A DNA stretch of 64,000 nt from Nannocystis pusilla (lineage in GTDB: Bacteria; Myxococcota_A; Polyangia; Nannocystales; Nannocystaceae): assembly GCF_026626665.1 (NCBI RefSeq), contig NZ_JAPNKE010000002.1:166501-230500 (forward strand), read 5' to 3'. Positions 57,601-64,000 of this stretch are shown in pieces. Position numbers and translations under genes: made by a program. The notes below the pieces were generated by a model, which searched no databases, was not told the origin of the DNA, and saw only the letters and a list, made by a program, of their open reading frames with translations. The first letter of the stretch is position 1; each line of letters opens with the position of its first letter.

Positions 57601-59795
57601 CCGGCGCGGCCGAGGTTGAGGTGCGAGACGGCCTCGAGCAGCTCGGAGCGGTCGCGCGTGGCCAGGGTGGCCAGCAGGTGGCGGCCGATGGCGAGGTGGA
57701 TCTGCGGCCGCGCGTCGGCGTCGACGAGGGTGTAGGCGGCCTGGCGCACGCGGTCGTGGAGGAAGCGCAGGCGGACGTTGGGCAGCTGGCCGCCGTGGCC
57801 GTACGGGAGCAGGCGGTACTCGGGGTCGATCGGGACGACGAGGCCGCGGCCGATCGCCTCCCACAGCGCGGGGCCGATGTCGCTGCTCGGCTTGCCGGCG
57901 GCGGCGGCGAGGGTGTCGAGGTCGAACTGGGCGCCGATGCAGGCGGCGCAGGTGAGCAGGGCGCGGACGTCGGGGCCGAGCCGGCGGATCCGCTCGAGCA
58001 GCAGGTCGGCGACGTCGTCGGGGATGCTGGCCGCGCGCAGGGCCGCGAGGTCCCAGGTCCAGCGGCCGAGCTCGGGCGAGAAGCGGATCAGCTCCTCGCC
58101 GTGGATGACGCGCAGGAACTCGCGCACGAACAGCGGGTTGCCCTCGGTGCGCTGGTGGACCTCGGCGGCCAGGTCGGCGACCGCGGCCGGGGTCTCGGCC
58201 AGAGCGTCGGCGACGATGGCGGCGACGTCGGCGCGGCCGAGCGGGGTAAGCTCGATGCGCTCGATGCTGGCGCCGGCCTGCTCGAGCTCGGCGAGGGTCT
58301 TGCGCAGCGGGTGATAGGCGTCGACCTCGTGGTCGCGATAGGCGCCGATGACGAGGACGTGGCGCAGGTCGTGGTCGCCGAGCAAGGCGCCGAGCAGGCG
58401 CAGGGTCGCGCCGTCGGCCCACTGCAGGTCGTCGAGGAAGATGACGAGCGGGTGGCCCTTGTCGGCGAACACGCCGATGAAGCGCAGCACCGCGAGGTGC
58501 AGGCGGTTCTGCGCCTCGGTGCCCGACACGGGGGGCGGGGGCGGCTGCTCGCCGACGACGTGGGCGAGGTCGGGGAGGGTGTCGACGAGCACGGCCATCT
58601 GCGCGCCGAGGGCGTCGGCGAGGCGCCGGCGCCAGCGCTCGACCTCGCCGAGCGGGCTGGCGAGGACCAGCTCGACCAGCTGGCGCAGGGTCTGCAGCAG
58701 CGAGGCGAACGGGACGTGGCGGTTGTACTGGTCGAACTTGCCGGCGATGAAGTTGCCGCGGCGGGCGACGATCGGCTGGTGGAGCTCGTGGACGAGCGCC
58801 GACTTGCCGGTGCCCGACCAGCCGGCGATGAGGGCCAGGGCGCGCTCGCCCGCGGCGGCGTGCTCGAAGGCGGCGAGCAGGCGGGTGCGCTCGGCGGCGC
58901 GGCCGTAGAGGCGCTGCGGCAGGCGGAACTCGGCGCTGCGACGCGTGCGCGCAGGGTTGGGGGTGTTGTCGCCGCCGAGGGTCGCGCGCAGGTACTCGAG
59001 GTCGGCCCGCAGGGCGTGGGCGCTGCGGTAGCGCTCGTCGACGTTCTTGGCCATCAGCTTGAGGATGATGGCGGACAGCTCGCGGCCGATGCTGGGCTCG
59101 AGGGCGGCAGGGTCGGGCGGGGTGCGGGCGAGGTGGGCGTGGACGAGCTCCATCGCGTCGCTCTGGGCGAACGGGCGCCGGCCGGTGAGCAGCTCGAAGA
59201 AGGTGACGCCGAGGGCGTAGAGGTCGGCGCGCTGATCGATGCCGCGGCCGACCCGGCCGGTCTGCTCGGGCGCCATGTACGCGAGCGTGCCGACCAGGCG
59301 CTCGGGGGCCGCGAGCGCGACCGACTCGGTGGCGAGCGCGGAGGCGATGGCGAAGTCGGTCAGCTTCACCTCGCCGGTGCGCGGGTTGAGGATGATGTTG
59401 GCCGGCTTGATGTCCTTGTGGATGACGCCGTGCTCGTGGATCGCCGCCAGCGTCTCGGTCAGCTGGAGGGCGATGGCGAGGAAGCTGCCGACCCCGACCT
59501 TGCCCGGGAAGCACTGCGTCAGCGACAGGCCGCCGAAGTCCTCGAACACGAGGAAGGGCAGGCCGCGCTCCTCGAGCGCGAGCGCCTGGACGACGCCGCT
59601 CAGCTTGAGCCGCGCGGCGACGTCGTACTCGTGGCGCAGCTCGGCGAGCCGCTGGTGCGTCACCGCTTCGGCCCGCGGGACCTTGAGGATCACGAGGCGA
59701 CCGTCGCTGGCCCGCGTGGCACGGCGCACCTCCGACTTCATCCCCTCGTGGAGGACCTCGACGGTGATGTAGCCGTGGAGCGACACCTGAAACAT
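54615..59795 (-). CDS. Ser/Thr kinase-AAA ATPase-GAF-histidine kinase hybrid
   Basis: 1,726 residues. Ser/Thr kinase 1-270: Lys38, VIHKDIKP at 124-131 (HKD in place of HRD), LTDFA at 145-149 (DFA for DFG), VGTLAYMAPEQTGR. AAA/STAND-type module with Walker A GWSGTGKS (325-332) and FLDDLQWADG. Then a long TPR-like helical region, a GAF domain (ALALAGSGGLVVVASYAAEH) at about 1,340-1,470, and a histidine kinase with His1507 in NMSHELRTPLNW, VIGSVVRNAARFTERG (N box) and VADTGIGM. This PknB-AAA-GAF-HK order is a known class in myxobacteria and cyanobacteria. ATG 59795 is chosen because earlier residues are low in complexity; no good ribosome binding site. Confidence 0.85.
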   Translation of the reverse strand: MFQVSLHGYITVEVLHEGMKSEVRRATRASDGRLVILKVPRAEAVTHQRLAELRHEYDVAARLKLSGVVQALALEERGLPFLVFEDFGGLSLTQCFPGKVGVGSFLAIALQLTETLAAIHEHGVIHKDIKPANIILNPRTGEVKLTDFAIASALATESVALAAPERLVGTLAYMAPEQTGRVGRGIDQRADLYALGVTFFELLTGRRPFAQSDAMELVHAHLARTPPDPAALEPSIGRELSAIILKLMAKNVDERYRSAHALRADLEYLRATLGGDNTPNPARTRRSAEFRLPQRLYGRAAERTRLLAAFEHAAAGERALALIAGWSGTGKSALVHELHQPIVARRGNFIAGKFDQYNRHVPFASLLQTLRQLVELVLASPLGEVERWRRRLADALGAQMAVLVDTLPDLAHVVGEQPPPPPVSGTEAQNRLHLAVLRFIGVFADKGHPLVIFLDDLQWADGATLRLLGALLGDHDLRHVLVIGAYRDHEVDAYHPLRKTLAELEQAGASIERIELTPLGRADVAAIVADALAETPAAVADLAAEVHQRTEGNPLFVREFLRVIHGEELIRFSPELGRWTWDLAALRAASIPDDVADLLLERIRRLGPDVRALLTCAACIGAQFDLDTLAAAAGKPSSDIGPALWEAIGRGLVVPIDPEYRLLPYGHGGQLPNVRLRFLHDRVRQAAYTLVDADARPQIHLAIGRHLLATLATRDRSELLEAVSHLNLGRAGLTGAEEQIELAALDLEAGRRAKAATAYDAAVGFLRVGAELLGPERWRSHDRLVHALYLELAECEYLCGDFARAEQAFDVLLTHAASRRDALAARSLRVVLYVTIGRSSDALTMGVDALRLAGLDVPDGDDALREAAARERADLQRRLAGAPIAALADRPRNTGPEFCSTIKLITDLLAPAQLTRQALFEYLCLKQINLSLERGHADASPYGYLVYAFYLTTSRGAVREAHDFGEAALVVNERLGNLDQVPRLNFVFGSILHYYRPLPEVLEYLERARYHGLETGDYIFVSYACSHSAIVQFGAGTPLRSVAAQTDEYLHLMQRTRVASSTAALRVVRRLVACLQGETAGPTSLQGDGFDEDAFFAAAERDRLTFATLWYCIAKLYLCFLHGELDAAQRWMRAAEQRLLNSSWFLTTELAFYSALVHAALLRRGGGDLDDSRQRLEALRERYAVWAASCPENFAHKLALVDAERADLAGDGLAALGAYDAAIAGSHRGGSMATEALATELAGAFHLRAGRDSMAAAAIADAEAVYRRWGAAPRADALLAVHGNLLRTYLPRAVARPLLAGDSLEASIVTATSVDPRLDLSSAIKAAETFAVEVDRNALLRKFMAILVENAGADRGALALAGSGGLVVVASYAAEHGVVLHDDLPISEADVPAGLVRVCQRSGRVLLPDDVDNNPSLLGAYLLRVRPLSLACFPLLSRGQRIGALYLENRAIWGAFTPHRLEILRLLTTQLAIAIENARMFTALDEARRSAEEASVAKSRFMLNMSHELRTPLNWIIGAAEMLGEEAADDGLDAIAGDLDKISRAGRGLLGIISDVLDITQLESGRLVLAAASFPIADVVREVVEAHLPEVERNHSTLRVHLDPPQFDVVNDRIKLAQVIGSVVRNAARFTERGTIDLRVVRRGDRLVVEVADTGIGMSKQQRTKIFDAFSQVDDSPTRKVGGMGLGLAICRKLCERMGGTISVVSELGTGSTFTIDLPLVVGPTR

Positions 59796-59893
59796 GATAC
59801 ACGCGCCGCGATCGCGGGTCAGCGCGCGGCGAGGGCAAAGTCGCGCCGGCGCGCGCGAGCCGTGCTGCGGCCAAAGCTGATAGCATCGGGGCG

Positions 59894-60612
59894 GTGGTGA
59901 AGCGGGTAGTGGTCGACACGACATCGCGATCCTCGGGAGATGTCTGGTACTTCGCCTACGGCTCCAACCTGCACCCGCAGAGGCGCGCGACGAGGGCCGC
60001 GTTGTCGCCGCTGGACACCACGCCCGGGACGCTGTGCGGCTGGCGTTTGGTGTTCGACATGCCGGGGGTGCCGCCGGCCGATCCGGCGATGGCGAGCATT
60101 CGCCGCGAGGCCGGCAGCGAGGTCCACGGGCTGCTGCTCCGCCTGACTGCGCACCAGTTCGCGGCGCTGGTCGGCAGCGAGGGCGGCGATCGCTTCTATG
60201 TGCGCGAGCAGGTCGAGGTGATCGCCTATGACGATCGTAAGGTGATCGCCGAGGTGTTCATCGCAGCCCCCGGACGCAGGCTGCAGCGCGAGCGCACGCC
60301 GTCGCGGCGCTACCTCGAGCTGATCCGCGAGGGGGCCCGACTCAGCGCGCTGCGCCCGGAGTACTGCGCCTGGCTCGAGGCGCTGCCGCACGCGGAGGCG
60401 TCGCCGAGGGCGCGCTGGGCCTCCGACGTCTTTCTGGAAGTGTTCATGCGCGCGAGCCGGGGCCGCTGCGCGGGCTGGCGCAGGGCTGGCTCGACGCCCT
60501 GCAGCGCACCGAGGACCTCACGGCGCTGCCGCGACGCGTGGCCCAGGGGGTGCTGCTGGCGCCGGTGCTCGGGGTCGGGGTCGGGCTGCGAGCGCTGGGC
60601 CGGAAGGCCTGA
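59894..60612 (+). CDS. Gamma-glutamylcyclotransferase-like protein, frameshifted near the 3' end
   Basis: GGCT/AIG2 fold: VWYFAYGSNLHPQRRATR with the substrate-binding YGSNL, FYVREQVEVIAYDDRKVIA, and PSRRYLELIREGARLSAL. After FMRAS (~60450) the frame turns Arg-rich, while the neighbouring frame continues with AREPGPLRGLAQGWLDALQR, LPRRVAQGVLLAPVLG and stops at 60612. One base in the CGCGCGCG run restores a ~240-residue protein. Such enzymes release 5-oxoproline from gamma-glutamyl compounds or act on other amides. GTG 59894 or 59897 may start it; 98 bp divide it from the divergent kinase gene. Confidence 0.72.
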
Positions 60613-60649
60613 GCGCCGTCATCGCGCGTCGCGGAGGCAATGATCATAG

Positions 60650-60665
60650 ATGTCCTTCGGGACAT
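60650..60665 (+). terminator. Perfect stem-loop with TTCG loop after the cyclotransferase-like gene
   Basis: ATGTCCTTCGGGACAT: a 6-bp stem and TTCG tetraloop, 38 bp beyond the restored stop at 60612. UUCG loops are unusually stable in RNA. No T-run follows. The rest of 60613-60834 holds no gene. Confidence 0.5.
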
Positions 60666-60834
60666 GTGATTTTCAGGAAAGGTGTCAGCGCCAGGGCGGG
60701 TTCGGCTGGCCGGGGGAGCCGTCGTTCATCGGCGGGACGTACTCGACGAGGGCGCGGCACCAGGCGTCGGGCGCTGCGCGTCGAGCAGGCGCGCGGTGTT
60801 GCGGCCGGGTCGCGGCGCACGGTACCCTCGGACG

Positions 60835-61749
60835 ATGGCCCGGCCGCCGCTCGAGGTGCTGCGTACGCTCGACGACCAGATCGTCGATTGTTATGACCCC
60901 GCGCTGGGTTTGACGCTGCCGGAGAAGATCGCGTGGGCGGTGTCGGTGGTGCGGCGGCCCGACGACGGCGGCGATGGCGAGGACGACGCGGGCGCGACCT
61001 GGCTGCGGCTGCTGACGGCGCTGCTGCGCGACCCGGGGGCGCCGCGGCTGCGCACGCTGATCCTCGCCGACTGGACCGAGTACGCGCTCGACCCGTGGGA
61101 CGTGGCGTTCGAGGAGGGCGATCCGCTGCCGCTGATGAAGCGCCACGCGGGGCGGCTGGCGAGGCTCGAGCGGCTGCACATCGGCGCGTTCCCGGGCGAG
61201 CTGCCGCCGGCGCGCGGGGTGTGCCAGGGCGTCGGCCCTGCGCTGGCGAAGCTGCCGGCGCTGCTGCGGCTCGACCTGCACGGAGAGCAGGGCTGGGAGC
61301 TGGTGCCCAAGGCCGGTCACCCGCGGCTGCGCGCTCTGGTGATGCACGTGGGCGAGGCGGCCGACGATCCGCTGGAGGCCCTGATCGCGGCGCCGTTCCC
61401 GGCCCTGGAGCGGCTCGACGTGTGGCTCGGATCGGGCGTGGCGGAGGCGCTGGACGAGGCAGAGTTCGCCGCGGCGCTGGCGAGCGAGCGCCTGCCCGCG
61501 CTGCGCGACCTGAGCTTGCGCGGGTTCGAGTCGCCGACGCTGCTCGACGCGCTCGTGGGGCAGGCGCCCCGGCTGTCGTCGCTGGCGATCACGCACGCGC
61601 CGGAGCTGGGGGACGAGGGGCTGGCATGCCTGCTGGAGGCGCCGTGGCTGCCGCGGCTGCGGCGGCTCGAGCTGCGCGGGACGGGGGTGTCGGCCGAGCT
61701 GGTGGCCGAGCTGGCGGCGCAGGGGCCGGAGATCGTCGGCGGCGATTGA
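60835..61749 (+). CDS. Leucine-rich repeat protein
   Basis: 304 residues, cytosolic. From about residue 75, repeats of ~24-28 residues with L-x-x-L-x-L cores: LRTLILADWTEYALD, LARLERLHIGAFPGELP, LPALLRLDLHGEQGW, HPRLRALVMHVGEA, FPALERLDVWLGSG, LPALRDLSLRGFES, APRLSSLAITHAPELGDEG, LPRLRRLELRGTGVSAE. The order recalls STM4015-type LRR proteins; partner unknown. ATG 60835 begins the conserved part; the upstream frame is low in complexity. Confidence 0.75.
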   Translation: MARPPLEVLRTLDDQIVDCYDPALGLTLPEKIAWAVSVVRRPDDGGDGEDDAGATWLRLLTALLRDPGAPRLRTLILADWTEYALDPWDVAFEEGDPLPLMKRHAGRLARLERLHIGAFPGELPPARGVCQGVGPALAKLPALLRLDLHGEQGWELVPKAGHPRLRALVMHVGEAADDPLEALIAAPFPALERLDVWLGSGVAEALDEAEFAAALASERLPALRDLSLRGFESPTLLDALVGQAPRLSSLAITHAPELGDEGLACLLEAPWLPRLRRLELRGTGVSAELVAELAAQGPEIVGGD

Positions 61750-61781
61750 GGTCGCGTCGCGGTCGCCCTCGTGAGCGCCGG

Positions 61782-62936
61782 TCACGGCTCCAGACACGTC
61801 ATGCTGGCCCACGCCGGATCGTCGCCCTGCATGTGCGCGAGGAACTCGGACAGGCGCTGCGGCTCTTCGCCGTCGCGCTCGACGACGATCGCGTCGCTGT
61901 CGAGCGGGTGCTGCAGCAAGATGTGCTCGTTGCCGTTGGCGACGTAGTAACGGAGGTTGGGGAGGTCGTCGAGGCGGGTCTGCAGGGCCTCGAGACCCGC
62001 GGTGTACTGATAGCCGGTCACCAGATCGAGGGTCCAGTTGTTCTCGGAGTCGAGCACGGCGATCCGCGAGTCCGGGGCGAGGCCCGCGTTGAATTCGTAG
62101 ACGGTGCGGTAGTCGGGGGCGCAGGTGGTGCAGCCGGGCGGCACCTGCGGGTCGTGGAGCTCGTAGCGCCACTCGGGCCCGTCCGCGAACACGAAGGCGA
62201 ACGAGTCCGAGACGAGGTCGATCCGCGTGCCCGGGAAGGCCTCGACCCATTGCCAGTAGTTGAGCATGGCGCCGACCGAGCCGGCGCTGCCGCCGGTCAA
62301 GATCACGCGCGAAGCGGCAGGGAACGAGGCCCCGAGCGCGGCGGCGAAGCGTCGCTGGTTGCGCGAGCCGTGGAACTGCGCGGTCCAGCCCGGGAAGGCG
62401 TGGTCGTTGTCGCCGACGTAGTAATCGCCGGCGCAGTTCGAGATGAAGACGAACGTGGCGTCGGCGAACGGGTTCGTCGCCGCGGCGCGATCGAAGATGC
62501 TCTTGTCAGGGAAGGTGACCGAGCCGTCGCAGTCGCCCGCGACGCACGCGGCGAGCTCGGTGGCCCCGAAGCCGCCGTCCTTGCGCATCGACGGGGTGCC
62601 GATGCTGCAGCCCTCGTCGAGGCAGGCGCTCCCGCCCGACATGTAGATCACCAGGCGATCGCCGGTGCCCTGATTGACGCCGAGGCCGGTCGGCGTGCCG
62701 TTGGCGCAGATCGCCCCGGGCACGTCGTGCCACACCCACTCGCCGACGGGGCCGTGAATGTCGCCAGTGCCGGCTTCATTCGTCGTAGTGTCGGTGCCGT
62801 TGGTGGCTTCTCCGCCGGTGCTGGTGGTCGAGCTGCCGCCGGCGCCGTCGGTCTGCCCGCCGCCCGGCGTCGCGTTGCAGGCGACGACGCCGAGGAGCGC
62901 GGCGAGCAGGTATCTGGGGGCAGATCGAGGGAGCAT
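61782..62936 (-). CDS. Pectinacetylesterase-family lipoprotein
   Basis: 384 residues: signal SAPRYLLAALLGVVAC, Thr/Ser/Gly linker, then the PAE family fold: RLVIYMSGGSACLDEGCSIG, VFISNCAGDYYVGDND, and VILTGGSAGSVGAMLNYWQW with nucleophile Ser in G-G-S-A-G. The family's Asp and His follow (DLVSDSF... and NGNEHILLQHPL). It would deacetylate pectin or other O-acetylated polymers outside the cell, or act on another ester (Notum-like). The start at 62936 is set by the signal peptide. Confidence 0.82.
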   Translation of the reverse strand: MLPRSAPRYLLAALLGVVACNATPGGGQTDGAGGSSTTSTGGEATNGTDTTTNEAGTGDIHGPVGEWVWHDVPGAICANGTPTGLGVNQGTGDRLVIYMSGGSACLDEGCSIGTPSMRKDGGFGATELAACVAGDCDGSVTFPDKSIFDRAAATNPFADATFVFISNCAGDYYVGDNDHAFPGWTAQFHGSRNQRRFAAALGASFPAASRVILTGGSAGSVGAMLNYWQWVEAFPGTRIDLVSDSFAFVFADGPEWRYELHDPQVPPGCTTCAPDYRTVYEFNAGLAPDSRIAVLDSENNWTLDLVTGYQYTAGLEALQTRLDDLPNLRYYVANGNEHILLQHPLDSDAIVVERDGEEPQRLSEFLAHMQGDDPAWASMTCLEP

Positions 62937-62982
62937 GCGAGCAGCGTAGCCGAGGCCGCCGGCCCGGGCGCGAGGCGTCGAC

Positions 62983-63003
62983 GACATGGCCCGAAGGACA
63001 GGT
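62983..63003 (-). terminator. Stem-loop with TTCG loop after the 63.0-kb lipoprotein gene
   Basis: Read on the minus strand, CCTGTCCTTCGGGCCATGTC forms TGTCC-TTCG-GGcCA with one mismatch. It lies about 20 bp beyond the TAG at 63023, which favours that stop as the true gene end. Confidence 0.45.
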
Positions 63004-63022
63004 CACCGGCGCCCGCGGGCCC

Positions 63023-63645
63023 CTATTGCAGATTCTGAACCGGGCGCCGGCGAACCACGCCTCGATGGCGGCCGACTCGGCGTCGAAGACGTCCGGCAGG
63101 CCCTCGGCGCTGACGACGAACACGTGGTTGCCGGCGGTGTGGACGAGCTCGCGCTTGCGGATCTCGCCCATGCTGGCGTGGACGGCGGAGATCCGCAGCT
63201 CGTGCCCGGGCTTGCCGTCGCGGGTGGTCGGCTTCGATTCGGTGACCTCGAACTTCTGAAACAGCTTCTGGTAGGTGGCAGGGAACACTTCGTTCGCCAG
63301 CTGCTCGGCGCTGCGGACCTGGTCGGGCGGGACCGCGTAGTCCTTGGCCAGCAGGAAGAAGAAGCGCGCCTTGTCGGTGTGCCGACACTTGATGAGCGTG
63401 GTCTCCTGACCGGGCTCGGCGGCGGTCTGCTCGACGCAATCCCAGCCGTCGCCGGACGGGCGCGGGGCGGCGACGAGGCCGTCCTTGCTGGCGAACAACG
63501 ACGCGTCGGCTGCGGGGGGCGCGTCGGCGGGGGTGGCGGCGGGCGGTGTCTTGGATGTCTCTGCGGGCATGTTGGAAGGGCCAGGTTGTCCGCCGTCGCA
63601 GGCGGCGGCCAGGAGGACGGGGAGGAGGACGCGGAGAGGACCCAT
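63023..63645 (-). CDS. Lipoprotein of unknown function, probable 3' frame change
   Basis: About 207 residues: signal MGPLRVLLPVLLAAACDGG with lipobox, a Pro/Ala linker, then a globular domain with FASKDGLVAAPRPSGDGWDC, FFFLLAKDYAVPPDQVRSAE, LFQKFEVTESKPTTRDGKPG and FVVSAEGLPDVFDAESAAIE. Read without a frame change it would run on to 62776, overlapping the esterase gene by 160 bp with low-complexity residues. One base near 63033 brings in FAGAR(V)QNLQ and the stop at 63023, followed by a stem-loop. Family not recognised. Confidence 0.65.
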
Positions 63646-63679
63646 GAACGGCGATACTGGCCCGCACGCTCGCAGCGGG

Positions 63680-63994
63680 TCAAGCGGGGCGGGTCCGAGG
63701 GAGCGGCGCGCCGCAGGCGACGAGCACGTCGCGGGCGATGGGGGCGGAGATCGACATGAGGCCTCGCTCGCGGAGTCGGAGCGGCGTGGTGGGCTCGGGT
63801 GCGCGCGGTTGGCGATGCATCTGCTCGTGCAGGGGCATGGAGTCGTGCGTGCGCGAGGCCGCAAGCGAGCTCGTCCGTGCTGGACGCGTCCTCGCGGACG
63901 CAGGAGCTCCTCGCTTCGAGAAGCGATCGCGCTCGTGTGGCGCGGGTACATGAGCCCGGTGGTCGGCGACCGCGCTGATATGGTTGCTGACCAT
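63680..63994 (-). CDS. Hypothetical protein at the right edge
   Basis: 104 codons from ATG 63994 to 63680. The last ~50 residues (MPLHEQMHRQPRAPEPTTPL, RLRERGLMSISAPIARDVLV) look more protein-like than the first half. It ends 34 bp before the lipoprotein gene on the same strand. No motif recognised; it could be the end of a longer gene or a spurious frame. Confidence 0.3.
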   Translation of the reverse strand: MVSNHISAVADHRAHVPAPHERDRFSKRGAPASARTRPARTSSLAASRTHDSMPLHEQMHRQPRAPEPTTPLRLRERGLMSISAPIARDVLVACGAPLPRTRPA

Positions 63995-64000
63995 CGACGC

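Noticed and set aside
54543..59900. A 1,785-codon open frame opposite the hybrid kinase gene
   Set aside because: Same reason: low-complexity translation with no domain, whereas the opposite strand encodes a complete kinase-AAA-GAF-HK protein.

Overview
The window is uniformly very G+C-rich, with one clear exception at about 3,040-4,850. It carries many secreted lipoproteins with Thr/Ser/Gly-rich linkers after the lipobox, Ser/Thr kinases fused to TPR or histidine-kinase modules, an MglA/MglB-like GTPase operon and Cys-rich CCDxxWxxxC modules. That combination points to a myxobacterium, most likely of the Nannocystis/Plesiocystis group. This is an inference from protein style, since no rRNA or other taxonomic marker is present. 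I found no rRNA, tRNA, insertion sequence, phage or CRISPR array.

Layout. 1-6.7 kb: TfoX-N protein, oligopeptidase B, a low-G+C frameshifted HEPN-type gene, a membrane protein and an ATP-grasp enzyme. 6.7-7.0 kb: an array of four palindromic repeats. 7.1-16.5 kb: envelope and secreted proteins (IgGFc-binding-like lipoprotein, Sel1 lipoprotein, M23 peptidase, metallo-beta-lactamase-fold lipoprotein), a LysR regulator, and a TPR gene flanked by a ~250-bp direct duplication. 16.5-25 kb: a 100-bp tandem repeat, a kinase-TPR receptor behind a Cys-rich lipoprotein, an FHA-LuxR regulator, a beta-propeller-like lipoprotein, an acetyltransferase and another lipoprotein. 25-31.6 kb: a UvrA paralogue and a tight three-gene operon (Asp/Asn hydroxylase-like, cyclic-nucleotide-binding protein, FAD oxidoreductase). 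31.9-39 kb: VWA-like lipoprotein, cyclophilin lipoprotein, and an MFS / glycosyltransferase / substrate-binding-protein operon.

39-44 kb is a signalling operon read leftwards: roadblock/LC7 protein, response regulator with DUF4388, and a large MglA-like GTPase whose disordered linker is largely built from a palindromic DNA repeat. 45-54 kb looks like an undescribed small-molecule pathway: glycosyltransferase-like protein, two O-methyltransferases, a haem-oxygenase-fold iron enzyme, a class IV aminotransferase, a Leu/Glu-dehydrogenase-like enzyme and a threonine/cysteate-synthase-like PLP enzyme. 54.6-59.8 kb is a 1,726-residue Ser/Thr kinase-AAA-GAF-histidine kinase. The right end holds a gamma-glutamylcyclotransferase-like gene, a leucine-rich-repeat protein, a pectinacetylesterase-like lipoprotein and another lipoprotein.

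Two window-wide features matter. First, a short palindrome (TGTCC-4 nt-GGACA, often with a TTCG loop) occurs about two dozen times, mostly just 3' of stop codons or inside disordered coding linkers. Second, at least seven genes need one or more single-base frame changes to read through, several in C/G runs, so sequencing indels are as likely as real gene decay.
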